Positions 8,016 through 17,319 of a DNA stretch of 49,169 bases are shown here, in pieces. The DNA comes from Bdellovibrionaceae bacterium UBA6776 (lineage in GTDB: Bacteria > Bdellovibrionota > Bdellovibrionia > Bdellovibrionales > UBA1609), in assembly GCA_002453155.1 (NCBI GenBank), contig DKGG01000050.1:1-49169 (forward strand), in the 5' to 3' direction. Position numbers and translations under genes: made by a program. Each line of letters opens with the position of its first letter. Positions within the stretch are counted from its first letter, which is position 1. The notes below the pieces were generated by a model. That model searched no databases. It saw only the letters and a list, made by a program, of their open reading frames with translations, and had not been told where the DNA came from.

Positions 8016-8761
8016 CTCCGTCCGCAGACTTTTCTTTAAAAGTGGTCTTGGTTCAAACAGAATATGCCACCAACATTGGTGCATCGGCGCGGGCGCTTGC
8101 CAATATGGGTGGACATCAGTTGATTTTGATTCAACCGAGAACCCCCATCAATTCGAAGGCCCGACAGGGAGCCGCCGGCGCGCAATCTGCTCTGCAAAGG
8201 GCTGTCATTTATAAAGATTGGGAAGAGTTCCTTGAAAAAGAGGGGCAGGGTTTTCGCATCGGAATGACTCGAAGAGCGGGACGCAATCGAAAAGTGATGG
8301 CTCTATCTGAAGCCCTTGAACAGGACATCCCTCAATATTTGGAAGAGAGTAAATCTAACCCCGCGGCGATTTTTCTTTGCTTTGGAACGGAAGCGGATGG
8401 CCTCAGTCTGGAAGACCTTTCCCACCTGCACCTCGGGTGTCATCTTCCTATTTTTGGAGAATTTGGAAGTTTGAATTTGGCCCAAGCCGTCTTGCTGGCG
8501 CTTTTTATGGTTCGACAAAAATATCCACCCACAGAAAAAGTTCAACAAACTTTGTCTGAAACACCACCCGCCTTTCAAGAAGTTTATTGTCCGGACAACT
8601 TGATTCGGCAGTGGATCGAAGGAATTGGATTCGACATTGAAGCTCGAAGTTCAAGCGCTTACCTGACTCTTAAAAAACTGTTCACTGTATTTCGTCCCAC
8701 CGAGCATGAAAGGATTGTGGTGGATGAAATTTTGAAGCAGACTTTAAGAAAACTAACCTGA
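8012..8761 (+). CDS. trmJ: tRNA (cytidine/uridine-2'-O-)-methyltransferase TrmJ-like (SPOUT)
   Basis: This 249-residue SpoU-family methyltransferase most likely modifies the 2'-OH of nucleotide 32 in tRNA using S-adenosylmethionine. The three SPOUT motifs are visible: NIGASARALANMG near residue 22, LCFGTEADGL near residue 125 and SLNLAQAV near residue 153, followed by a C-terminal extension typical of TrmJ. The start is a TTG whose last bases form the TGA stop of the preceding gene. Its 3' end overlaps the convergent regulator gene by 9 bp. Exact target nucleotide is inferred from family. Confidence 0.85.
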   Translation: MTPSADFSLKVVLVQTEYATNIGASARALANMGGHQLILIQPRTPINSKARQGAAGAQSALQRAVIYKDWEEFLEKEGQGFRIGMTRRAGRNRKVMALSEALEQDIPQYLEESKSNPAAIFLCFGTEADGLSLEDLSHLHLGCHLPIFGEFGSLNLAQAVLLALFMVRQKYPPTEKVQQTLSETPPAFQEVYCPDNLIRQWIEGIGFDIEARSSSAYLTLKKLFTVFRPTEHERIVVDEILKQTLRKLT

Positions 8762-10696
8762 TTTTTTTCGAAAGATCTGACTGACAAGTTCTGTGATGTC
8801 ACCTTTTAAGAAATCCATGGGTTTGGAATTCTTTTCTTGGCCGGATTGAACTCGAATGGAATTCAGCTCCCTTCGCGCTTCCACAAATCCGGAGTCCAAA
8901 GACAGAGCCTTTTCAAAACATCCCACCGCTGTCGGGTCTTCTGAGTTCCTTTTAAGAACTCCCAAGGCCATCCAATAAAAGGGATCTTTTCTTTCATTCA
9001 CTGAGAATCCATCCATCTTCTGAAGCCATTCCGACAGCTCACTGGGGGTTACACTTTTCGAACCACCCTTCATCTCTGCCCAAACCTTAATGAAGAAATA
9101 CCTTGGAGTGGGTTGCTTAGCATAGGCTTGATTGATGGACTTCAAAGCCATTGCCGCCTGACCTTTCCTTAATTGACTGAGAGCAGCTTCATAAAGCGCG
9201 GCCGCTTCCACACGCAAAGCTTCTTTGCGCTCTTCTTGTTTTGCAAAGAAAGATTCTCTTTTGGATGCATCTATCAAGATACTGTAAGCATTGGTCACCA
9301 ATTCAAAAACTTCTTTAGCAATCTCTTGAGCTTCATTCGAGTCTGTCCTCAAAGAATCCGGATGATTGGTTTCTTTAAAAGAACTATATATCTTTTCAAC
9401 CTCAGGTTCCAAGACTCTCTCGCTTGAGCCAAAATACATAAAAATTTCCTGAGCATCCAGTTTTTCCAAATCTCTTTTGAGCTTCTTAAACCGTTCCAAA
9501 GAAGCCTTTGCATTCTTAGTCTTTTGCAAATCGTCAAATAGAACCATACGATTCACGAGTAGCAAATGAATAGCCTCAAAGACCTTCAATTCTTCGTCCG
9601 ATGTTTCAGAAAGAATTTCAGACAAAGAATAACTTTGTTCGATCTTCTCCTTAAGCCCGGAGAATCCTACCAACGAATCAGAGCTCCAAATGTTCTGCTC
9701 TTCCACTCCCAACTCGGTCAATCTTATGGGTGCATCCATGTATTCTTGATAAAGAGAGTGAAAGTAAGGAAGATCCACATGGTTTGAGAACTCAGATTGC
9801 AAGGCTTCATAGGCCTCAAAAAAATCTAACCCGCCATCATCATCAATTTTGGAGTCAGGAACAAAGCTCACTTGGAAGGTGGGAAGGGACATAAGATGCG
9901 AAAGTTCCATGCGGATTTGATACGCTCGCGCTGATTGAATGGCATGGGGACTGACGTAACCTTTGTTGATCAACTTATTGATGACACTCCCTTTCTCACC
10001 TAGGCTCTGAAATTCATTCCAATCTTCTTCAGAGAGGAAGTCTTTTTCTTTCAATTGATCTAGAATAATTTCTTCGGCCTTTTCGCTGTCAAAAGCTTGA
10101 ATAGATCCCTTTCCAAAGGTCACTCCATAAATCTCTGCTTCCGGCGTCACCAAAGTCAAATGTCCACTCACCTTAGCATCAGAGAGAATGGAAAAAATCA
10201 TTGGAATATCTAAACCTGAAATTGATTCTAAACTTTCGATAACTTTCATGCGATCACGAATGGATCGAAGTCTTCTTGCAAGCAAGGACTTCAAACTCCA
10301 AGATTCAGATTGAAGAAGTCCACTTAATGTTTTAGTTATCAACGTTTCGAGTTCTGCAAGTTCAAACGGCTTAGGCAGAAATGCGACCGCACCCGTCTTC
10401 GTTAAACTTTCATTTTCAAATGCTTTTTCTTTAAAAATTCCACTCATTAGAACCACAGGGTTCTGTGAGAACTGTGTTTTTCTCATTTCTACAGCCAGGT
10501 CAATTCCATTCATTTTCGGCAACATACAATCAATAATTGCCAATTGAAAACTCTCAAGACGAACCATCTTTAGCGCTTTTTCAGGAGTGGTCTCAACGAC
10601 AATGCTCATGCCAAGTTTAGATAGAGATTCTTTCAGAACCTTTCCAAAAGATTTATCATCTTCAACAATCAAGACTTTGATATCACTGCGCTTCAT
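8753..10696 (-). CDS. REC - PATAN/DUF4388 - J-domain-like - TPR response regulator
   Basis: This 647-residue regulator begins with a receiver domain (phosphoacceptor Asp56 in LAIIDCMLP, Lys109 in FLPKPF). A PATAN/DUF4388-like region (about 160-280) follows with DIPMIFSIL and SGHLTLV. Around residues 417-485 a J-domain-like segment carries a true HPD motif (445-447) before FELVTNAYSIL, and the C terminus is helical with TPR-like repeats. There is no DNA-binding output domain, so it probably acts by protein contacts, possibly recruiting an Hsp70-type chaperone. It is the last gene of the signalling cassette, 82 bp after the CheY-like gene. Domain boundaries are by eye. Confidence 0.75.
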   Translation of the reverse strand: MKRSDIKVLIVEDDKSFGKVLKESLSKLGMSIVVETTPEKALKMVRLESFQLAIIDCMLPKMNGIDLAVEMRKTQFSQNPVVLMSGIFKEKAFENESLTKTGAVAFLPKPFELAELETLITKTLSGLLQSESWSLKSLLARRLRSIRDRMKVIESLESISGLDIPMIFSILSDAKVSGHLTLVTPEAEIYGVTFGKGSIQAFDSEKAEEIILDQLKEKDFLSEEDWNEFQSLGEKGSVINKLINKGYVSPHAIQSARAYQIRMELSHLMSLPTFQVSFVPDSKIDDDGGLDFFEAYEALQSEFSNHVDLPYFHSLYQEYMDAPIRLTELGVEEQNIWSSDSLVGFSGLKEKIEQSYSLSEILSETSDEELKVFEAIHLLLVNRMVLFDDLQKTKNAKASLERFKKLKRDLEKLDAQEIFMYFGSSERVLEPEVEKIYSSFKETNHPDSLRTDSNEAQEIAKEVFELVTNAYSILIDASKRESFFAKQEERKEALRVEAAALYEAALSQLRKGQAAMALKSINQAYAKQPTPRYFFIKVWAEMKGGSKSVTPSELSEWLQKMDGFSVNERKDPFYWMALGVLKRNSEDPTAVGCFEKALSLDSGFVEARRELNSIRVQSGQEKNSKPMDFLKGDITELVSQIFRKKSG

Positions 10697-10778
10697 CAGA
10701 GTTCTTATCGGAAAAAAACAAAAAATAGTAAAAGTTAATTCGCTCGATAAAGGTCTAGGAAGACACTAAAGAATGCGC

Positions 10779-11183
10779 TCAGGAGTTGTGTTTGTTCCAA
10801 GCATCTTTGATGCGCTTGCTCAAGGTTTCTATTGTGAATGGCTTGACCACATAACTACTGACGCCCAATGCGGCCGCTTGAATCACCGGACCTTTTTCAC
10901 TTTCGGTCGTGACCAAAAGAAAAGGAAGTTCTTCAAATCCAGGACGCCCACGAACACTTTTAAGAAAATCCAATCCTGATGGTCCAGGCATATTTACATC
11001 CGAAAGAATCAACCCAATGGGGTTTTCCGTTTTTGAAAAATAAGCCAACTTGCTCTCTGCTTCCGGCACATCTTCAGCCGTAGTGATCTTTGTAAATCCA
11101 AGTCTTTGCAAGCTGTCGACAACCATGCGTCGAATATTCAAAGAATCATCTACAACTAAAATATGAGTTTCTTTTGCAAACAT
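10779..11183 (-). CDS. Single-domain CheY-like response regulator
   Basis: This 134-residue protein is a stand-alone receiver domain. The acidic pair Asp12-Asp13, phosphoacceptor Asp62 in LILSDVNMPG, Thr in LLVTTES and Lys114 in VVKPF are all present. Its ATG directly follows the stop codon of the CheA-like kinase, so the two are surely translated together and likely form a phosphotransfer pair. With no output domain, it probably passes or drains phosphate, or binds a target protein. Its sequence is closer to CheY-type than to DNA-binding regulators. Confidence 0.9.
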   Translation of the reverse strand: MFAKETHILVVDDSLNIRRMVVDSLQRLGFTKITTAEDVPEAESKLAYFSKTENPIGLILSDVNMPGPSGLDFLKSVRGRPGFEELPFLLVTTESEKGPVIQAAALGVSSYVVKPFTIETLSKRIKDAWNKHNS

Positions 11184-13091
11184 TTACGCCGACCTCTTCA
11201 GTTCCCCTTGAGTGGCTTTCAATGGAACTTCAAATTCAAATCGGGTGCCACGCCCTAACTCTGATAAGACTCTCACCTTTCCACCCAATTTGGCAACCTC
11301 TTCTCGAACGGCGTCCATCCCCACCCCTCGTCCCGAAAACTCGCTGACCTTGTCTCTGGAAGAAAATTGAGACCTAAAGATCTGTTGCAAAATCTCATTT
11401 TCGGAATAAGTAGAAAAATCCTCATTCGGAAACTTTTCTTCTAATTTTTTACGAATGGCTTGCGGGTCCATTCCCCGACCATCGTCCATAACCACAATTG
11501 AAAGTTGGTCTTGGGAGACCTTAAAGGTCATCTGAATACGGCCTTCCGCAGGCTTGCCCAACATCAATCGTTCATCACTTTCTTCAATACCATGATCCAC
11601 AATATTTCTGAAAACGTGGACGAAGGATGATATGAAATCCTGGTATTGGGAAATTTCAATTTTTTGATCTCCGCCTTCAATCTGAATTGCGCCAACCTTT
11701 TTTCCCAATTTTTCCGCGGCTCCTTGAATCAAACCATCATAATGACTAAAGACGGACTCAATTTTTTGCTGAGATTTTAAACTCTTTATTTTTAACGAAA
11801 GATCTCTATTTTTTGTACTGGACAAAACTTCCTCGGCAAGGGCATCAATTTCCTGATAGCTCAGCTCAACAAGATCTTGAGACTCCATAACTGGTCCAAA
11901 GAAGGACTCAATACTTTGGATAGAGTTTTTATAGCTTTCCCTCAGTTCTTCGAGAGATCCAATAAACTCTTCGAACTTGCGCTCTTGGAGCCATTGCTGA
12001 GACTTCCGTGAGCTTGCTCGAATTTTGTGAAGAGAGAATGTTCCAGCTTCGCCCTCAAGTGTATGAAGATGTCTAAAAAGCTCGGCCTCATTTTTTTTAG
12101 CATCTGCACTGAGAACAGAGACTTTGTCCAACAACTGCGGAATGGATCGCAAAAATCTGACGAAGAGAGAACGACCTTTTACAAATTTTAAGATCATCTC
12201 AACCAAGCTTTTCTCCGCATCCAATTCATTTTGGGCGGCAACCTCGCCGGTTTTATCCGTTGCCACAACAACCACATCACTCAACTTTCCATTCTCTTCG
12301 CGAATGGGAAAATATTCCAAATAGATGGACTTCTCATTGGAACTTTCGAACCAATCGGGTCCAAGGTTTTTTAAATCTTCGAATGGCAATGGCTCGGCAA
12401 ATAGGGTTTGGATCCACAACTCAAACTCTGCCTTTTTCTCTTCGCTAACCTTTAAAACTTCTTGAATGGGCTTCCCGGTCGGATCAACTTCCAAAAGGTC
12501 CCGACATGCATTGGTGTACAAATCTCCACATTCAAGATTTTGATCAAAGGTCAGAAATCCTTGGCCCAAGCTATTGATGATTGCTTGTAAGGATCTATTC
12601 GCCACACTCAACTGCTTTGTCCGCTCTGCAACCAAGTCTTCCAAGTTCTTTGAATACTTCTCAAGTTCAATGCGAGCGGCTTCAAGCTCTTTAATGTATC
12701 CTTCTTTTTGCTCCAACTCAGATTTGTATTTGCCATGAAGAGCTTCTTCCAAACTGACATCACGAAAGACAAAAAACCAAAGTTTTTCGCCCCCTCCAGT
12801 CCACGGGGAGACAGACATTTGCACCCGAGCGGATTTCCCCCGGTCTGAGACTGCTTTCAATGAAGTTTCCAAATAGGGACTTGGATCACTGTATCCAAGA
12901 GAGTCTGCATTCATTGGAAAGGGAAAGTCACCAATTTCGAAAAGTTCTGAAAAGCATTTCTTTCCAACCAATCTTTTTGGTGAAAGTCCACAGAGGTCCG
13001 ATGCTGCCTGATTGACATAGGCAATCTGCGTTGTCTCATCGACAACAAAAACAGCATCTAAAAATTGGTCAAAAAGTGAAAATTTATCCAT
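11184..13091 (-). CDS. PAS-Hpt-HATPase CheA-like histidine kinase
   Basis: This 635-residue kinase has an N-terminal PAS domain (about 5-115), a coiled coil (115-165), a second PAS-like region (165-285), an Hpt domain with phosphoacceptor His343 in HLHTLEGEAG, and a CheA-type ATPase domain with VDHGIEESDERLMLGKP, DDGRGMD and GRGVGMDAV. There is no CheW-like C-terminal domain and no transmembrane segment, so it is a soluble sensor that is not coupled to chemoreceptors in the usual way. It overlaps the STAS gene by 8 bp and abuts the CheY-like gene. Confidence 0.88.
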   Translation of the reverse strand: MDKFSLFDQFLDAVFVVDETTQIAYVNQAASDLCGLSPKRLVGKKCFSELFEIGDFPFPMNADSLGYSDPSPYLETSLKAVSDRGKSARVQMSVSPWTGGGEKLWFFVFRDVSLEEALHGKYKSELEQKEGYIKELEAARIELEKYSKNLEDLVAERTKQLSVANRSLQAIINSLGQGFLTFDQNLECGDLYTNACRDLLEVDPTGKPIQEVLKVSEEKKAEFELWIQTLFAEPLPFEDLKNLGPDWFESSNEKSIYLEYFPIREENGKLSDVVVVATDKTGEVAAQNELDAEKSLVEMILKFVKGRSLFVRFLRSIPQLLDKVSVLSADAKKNEAELFRHLHTLEGEAGTFSLHKIRASSRKSQQWLQERKFEEFIGSLEELRESYKNSIQSIESFFGPVMESQDLVELSYQEIDALAEEVLSSTKNRDLSLKIKSLKSQQKIESVFSHYDGLIQGAAEKLGKKVGAIQIEGGDQKIEISQYQDFISSFVHVFRNIVDHGIEESDERLMLGKPAEGRIQMTFKVSQDQLSIVVMDDGRGMDPQAIRKKLEEKFPNEDFSTYSENEILQQIFRSQFSSRDKVSEFSGRGVGMDAVREEVAKLGGKVRVLSELGRGTRFEFEVPLKATQGELKRSA

Positions 13092-13557
13092 TTAAAAATT
13101 TAAAGTATTTAGCCTCGATAACGTCGATTTCCATTTCATTGCCATCAGAATCTTTCAACCCTTCTGGAGGATTGACGCCATTTTCGTCAAAATGCTCTCC
13201 TCTTTTGAACAAAACCATTTCTTCCTCACCAGAATCCTCAGAATAATAAGGCACATAAAAGCTTTGAACTTTTGCATTCGGAGGAAGAAATCCTGCGACC
13301 ATGTTGACTTGGTCCACCACAACTTTAGGGCAATGAAGAATCTCAATGGCCGACACTCCAGCTAAAGACTTTGACCATTTGATCCACTCTCTGATTCCTA
13401 CCGAATTGATGGCAGAGACTTTCTCCAAATCAATTTGAATCGTGGAAATTCCATCAAGCGTCATCTCTTCAAATGCGGACTCCTCATCAATATGTCCATC
13501 GATTGAGATTTTAAGAAGATCGCCCTCTTGACTCTTGTTTAACCTAAACCCACTCAT
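13084..13557 (-). CDS. STAS-domain protein (anti-sigma factor antagonist-like)
   Basis: This 157-residue protein resembles the STAS fold of SpoIIAA/RsbV. QIDLEKVSAINSVGIREW places Ser52 where the phosphorylated serine of anti-anti-sigma factors lies (usual pattern IDSSG). About 50 C-terminal residues rich in acidic amino acids extend beyond the usual domain. In partner switching, an RsbW-like kinase phosphorylates this serine and a SpoIIE-type phosphatase removes it; both genes lie directly upstream and overlap. It also overlaps the downstream kinase gene. The STAS call rests on spacing and context, since overall similarity is weak. Confidence 0.65.
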   Translation of the reverse strand: MSGFRLNKSQEGDLLKISIDGHIDEESAFEEMTLDGISTIQIDLEKVSAINSVGIREWIKWSKSLAGVSAIEILHCPKVVVDQVNMVAGFLPPNAKVQSFYVPYYSEDSGEEEMVLFKRGEHFDENGVNPPEGLKDSDGNEMEIDVIEAKYFKFLNG

Positions 13558-14285
13558 GTTGACTCCTTTCTTTGAAACGCCAATAAATTTTTGGGAACCA
13601 ATTTCCTTTTTCGAGAACTCATTCTCGTTGGAAATCTGCAGAAAAAGGATGTCCTTTTTCCAGGAACAAGTCCAACAATCAAACTTGAAACCCGTTCTAC
13701 CACCATAAAACTGCCTATTCCGGAACCACCTGGACCATAGTTGATGGAATCTGCAATTCCATTTTCATAACAACTCAATATTTTGCGGAAATAAGCTTCA
13801 AGCTCCAAAGTTCCAAATGGATCTGTACAAGACAACAAAACTTCATTTTGTCCCCGAGAGATCTCCATACGAATCGGCTCACTTCCTGGAATCTGAAGTT
13901 CTTTGATTCCTCGATCGACTTTCTGAGCAAATGGCGCATTAAAGAGAGAATTCGTAATCAACTCATCTGCACAGGCCAAGAGATCCTCAATTAAGGTGTT
14001 GTTCATTCCAAAATTTGTAGCCGCGACCTGAACTTGATCCAGAAGATTTTGCTTATCACTGAGCTTCCAAATTTCAAATGACTTCACCTCTTCACGAGGA
14101 CCAAAGAGATCTTCAATAGTAGCTTTAGAAAAAATGGGTAGGGAATTGGCGCGAACCAAAAATTCCAAATCCAAATCATAGAAGGGATTCAACGGATCAC
14201 AGTAATGGTCTTTGCCACTTAGCAACTCGTTAAGAGCCGCCATGATTTGAGATTCAAAGGGATCCAGCTTCTTGGCCGCGCTCAT
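13554..14285 (-). CDS. RsbW-like ATPase (putative anti-sigma/serine kinase)
   Basis: This 243-residue protein carries a GHKL ATPase domain in its C-terminal two thirds: the N-box Glu108/Asn112 in ADELITNSLFNA and a glycine-rich GPGGSGIGSF near residue 190. This matches the serine-kinase anti-sigma family (RsbW/SpoIIAB), which phosphorylate STAS antagonists. The first 90 residues are an extra N-terminal region I cannot assign. The start and stop overlap both neighbours by 4 bp. No sigma factor gene is present nearby, so the binding partner is unknown. Confidence 0.75.
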   Translation of the reverse strand: MSAAKKLDPFESQIMAALNELLSGKDHYCDPLNPFYDLDLEFLVRANSLPIFSKATIEDLFGPREEVKSFEIWKLSDKQNLLDQVQVAATNFGMNNTLIEDLLACADELITNSLFNAPFAQKVDRGIKELQIPGSEPIRMEISRGQNEVLLSCTDPFGTLELEAYFRKILSCYENGIADSINYGPGGSGIGSFMVVERVSSLIVGLVPGKRTSFFCRFPTRMSSRKRKLVPKNLLAFQRKEST

Positions 14286-16129
14286 GCCGCCACCTTTACT
14301 TGATTCTCAATGGGGCCAAAATGAAGCAAAAACAGAGTGACGTCATCAATCAATTCTGAATTTTGTCGATAGCCTTCAATGTCATCTTTTAAGTTTTCGA
14401 CTCGAGCACTTGGATCTTCTCCATCATTCACGGCCTTCATCAAAGATCTTAAGAAAGCGCGCTCCCCTAAGTTTTCACCATCGGGATTTTGAATGTCCAT
14501 GATTCCATCAGTATAGAAGAAAATCTGGTCACCTGGATTCAATTGAACTTTAGCAGTTTCATACTCCGCAACTTCTCGTTCACCCAACCTAAATCCATTC
14601 ACATCCATCAGTGGAATGAGATTCTTCTTCTTCAACTTTCCGCCATCAGGCTTTCTAAGCAAATAAGGTGGATCGTGGCTGGCATTTGAATAAACCATTT
14701 CTCCAGTGTCCAAATTCAAACACCCAAGAAAGAAAGTCATATTGATTTTAGACTTTGACGTCTGATGAATGGCGTGATTCATCATTTTCAAAGCTTGATC
14801 CGGTTGAACCTCGGGCAAACTTTCTACCAAGGCTGCCGCAGAGCGGGCGGCACTGGTGATCAACGCCGCTGGTGCACCATGGCCCGTGGCATCTCCAATC
14901 CAAAGATAAAGCTTATTGCCTATAAGAGTATAACTCCACCAATCCCCACCACACTCACTGGCAGGTTGAAAGTGACCCACCACCTGTGCACGTGGATCCG
15001 AAAGGTTGTCTGCAGGAAAGAGTGTTTCTTGAACTGTTTTTACCGTGGCCAATTCGTTTTCCATGCGGGCCTTTTCAGCCGTTTCACTCATCAAGTGAGA
15101 AACTTTTTCCGCCATCCAGTTGAAACTTTCTGCAAGCCCACCCACTTCATCTTTGGAACGCACAAGCACTCTTACGGAAAAATCTCCTTGCGCAATCTTT
15201 GCTGTCGCTTCAAACAGCTCGCGAAGTGCCGAGGTCAATTGAGAAGAGGCAAATAGACTGATTAAAAGAGTTGAAGCAATGAGGGCAATAAAGAACAAAG
15301 CGGATTTCTTAATCAAAACATCGACCGCTTTCAATGCCTTGTTCATGCTCACCGTGGAGATCACCACGATGTCACTGAGTCCCAACCGGGAGTAAGACAT
15401 AAGTGAAGAATCCCCATTTGTTCCTTTGTGTTCAGCCGTTCCTTCGGGAAGTGATCCCAAGTAACTTAAAAGTTTAGGATCCATGTCTTTTTCAGATCCA
15501 AACAACTTCCCGTTCTTAGGGCTCCACAGGTAACTGTCATACAAGCCATTCGAGGCAAAAGAGCTTTCCAAACCTTCCACATCTACAAGTGCTGTGACAA
15601 TCAGCTGACTCTGGTCTTTTTCGCGATCGATGCGAAAGCTAAATACGCCAATTCCTGGCTCGCTTTCCAACTCGTGAATGTAAACTTGATCAGCAATCGC
15701 CGCGTAAAAGGCATTTGAGAAGATTTTCTGATCCTGTGATAACTTTACAACCCTCTCATCTTGTTGATCGACCAAGGTTCCCAGAAAAACAAATTTCCCG
15801 TCTTTGCCTTTCAAGTAAGTCCGCAATGCCTTTAACCGAGAGGATTGGGAAAATAATTTTTCAGCAGAAGCTGGAAACCTGCGTGTCCCATAATCGAAGG
15901 ATTCCACAATGGGTTTTACCGCGTCAAAAAGCGATTGAACGGTCAATCGGGTCTGAACGGAAAGGGCTCGTGAAACGGCTACACTGGAGTCAAAGACGTA
16001 AGCAATTTTGTCTTTTTTAAAAAGCTCCGTGGCCATTAAAAGATACAAGGCCAAACACACCGCTGGAATGGTGGTCAAAAGCAATAGAAGTTTGTACCTC
16101 AATGAAAAGGTCACACGAAACTGACTCAT
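14282..16129 (-). CDS. Membrane SpoIIE/RsbU-type serine phosphatase with HAMP domain
   Basis: This 615-residue membrane protein has a transmembrane helix near the N terminus (LLLLLTTIPAVCLALYLL), a periplasmic sensor region of about 230 residues, a second helix near residue 275, a HAMP linker ending GDFSVRV, a short coiled coil, and a PP2C-type SpoIIE domain. Metal-binding aspartates are visible in GGDWWS, GDATGHGAPAAL and TDGIMD. It would dephosphorylate the STAS protein in response to an envelope signal. It starts the six-gene signalling cassette and lies 38 bp after ribD. Confidence 0.9.
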   Translation of the reverse strand: MSQFRVTFSLRYKLLLLLTTIPAVCLALYLLMATELFKKDKIAYVFDSSVAVSRALSVQTRLTVQSLFDAVKPIVESFDYGTRRFPASAEKLFSQSSRLKALRTYLKGKDGKFVFLGTLVDQQDERVVKLSQDQKIFSNAFYAAIADQVYIHELESEPGIGVFSFRIDREKDQSQLIVTALVDVEGLESSFASNGLYDSYLWSPKNGKLFGSEKDMDPKLLSYLGSLPEGTAEHKGTNGDSSLMSYSRLGLSDIVVISTVSMNKALKAVDVLIKKSALFFIALIASTLLISLFASSQLTSALRELFEATAKIAQGDFSVRVLVRSKDEVGGLAESFNWMAEKVSHLMSETAEKARMENELATVKTVQETLFPADNLSDPRAQVVGHFQPASECGGDWWSYTLIGNKLYLWIGDATGHGAPAALITSAARSAAALVESLPEVQPDQALKMMNHAIHQTSKSKINMTFFLGCLNLDTGEMVYSNASHDPPYLLRKPDGGKLKKKNLIPLMDVNGFRLGEREVAEYETAKVQLNPGDQIFFYTDGIMDIQNPDGENLGERAFLRSLMKAVNDGEDPSARVENLKDDIEGYRQNSELIDDVTLFLLHFGPIENQVKVAA

Positions 16130-16167
16130 GTAAGTTTCATCGGAAATTGATACTTAAGTTTTGAGGT

Positions 16168-17319
16168 TCATTGAGAAAAATTTGATCGATGGGTCGCCGA
16201 AATCCAAAGATCCTGGCCCAAGGGCTGGTAAGAAACTTTTTGAAATTTCAAGGCCTGGCTCATTTTGGTCAATCCCAGACTTTGGGACCAGGACATTTCC
16301 GAAGCCACACCAAAAATCTGTGGCGCTAAAAAAAGCTCCAATTGGTCAAAAGTCTTGGCACTCACAAATTGTGAAATCAAGTTGGGTCCGGCCTCTACCA
16401 TGACCGAAGCCCCTCCCCGGTCCCAAACCCATTGCAAAACTTCTTTCAACGAAAATTGACCTTGTGGGGTTTCCATTTTGCAAATCTGTTCACTGGCCAT
16501 GACGCCCTCAAACCGAGAAGCTTGTGCACCTGTGGTGATCACAAATAAACTTTCAGGTCTTCTCACTTTTGAAAGGTTTAAGTTTTTCAATGTGGAAGCC
16601 AAACTTCCTTCGGGATCTAATACAAAAACGGGAATTTCTTTTTCATTGAAAGGTTCCACACGGGCATTCAAAGAAGAGTTATCCCGCAAAACAGATTTTG
16701 CAGTGGTCAAGATTGAACCATAGTGGGCTCTTAATATATGGCCTTGGGTGCGCGCCTCCGTCCCAGTGATCCACTGACTCTCTCCATTGGGAAGCGCCAT
16801 TTGTGCATCCAAAGTACTGGCAACCTTTAAAGCCACAAAACATCTTTGTTCCGTTTGGTTGACCCAAAACACGCGGATCAAGTTTTGGAGTTCTTCTTGT
16901 ACACTTTCTGGTGCAGAAACGATCTGAATCCCTGCAGACTGTATTTTTTCAAGACCTCTTCCAGAGACTTTTGGGTTGGGATCCTTCACTCCAAAATGAA
17001 CTTCTGAAACTGGAAGTCCGCAAAGTAAATCTGCGCAGGGAGGCGTCTTTCCAAAATGAGAGCACGGCTCCAAAGTCACAAACACTTTGGCCCCTTTGAG
17101 TTTTTCGGGATCTTTTACCGATTGAACCGCATTCACTTCTGCGTGAGCACCCCCAAATTTTTGATGATGTCCCACGGCTAAAAGCCGATCCTCTTTGTCC
17201 AAAATCACACAACCCACAGGCGGATTGGGCGCAACAAACCCCAAGCCTTTTCGAGCTTCAAAAATGGCAAGCTCAAAAGCTTCTTTGGAATTCAACTTTT
17301 GTCCTATTTGGATTGCCAT
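16168..17319 (-). CDS. ribD: Bifunctional riboflavin deaminase/reductase RibD
   Basis: This 383-residue enzyme performs two steps of riboflavin synthesis: deamination then reduction of the pyrimidine intermediate. The zinc site of the N-terminal deaminase is clear: GGAHAEVNA and EPCSHFGKTPPC. The C-terminal half is the RibD reductase domain with ASTLDAQMALPNGESQW. The ATG at 17319 is preceded by GGAAG and lies inside the hmgA 3' end; a TTG three codons upstream is possible. No other rib gene is in the window, and the operon position between hmgA and a signalling cassette is unusual. Confidence 0.93.
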   Translation of the reverse strand: MAIQIGQKLNSKEAFELAIFEARKGLGFVAPNPPVGCVILDKEDRLLAVGHHQKFGGAHAEVNAVQSVKDPEKLKGAKVFVTLEPCSHFGKTPPCADLLCGLPVSEVHFGVKDPNPKVSGRGLEKIQSAGIQIVSAPESVQEELQNLIRVFWVNQTEQRCFVALKVASTLDAQMALPNGESQWITGTEARTQGHILRAHYGSILTTAKSVLRDNSSLNARVEPFNEKEIPVFVLDPEGSLASTLKNLNLSKVRRPESLFVITTGAQASRFEGVMASEQICKMETPQGQFSLKEVLQWVWDRGGASVMVEAGPNLISQFVSAKTFDQLELFLAPQIFGVASEMSWSQSLGLTKMSQALKFQKVSYQPLGQDLWISATHRSNFSQ

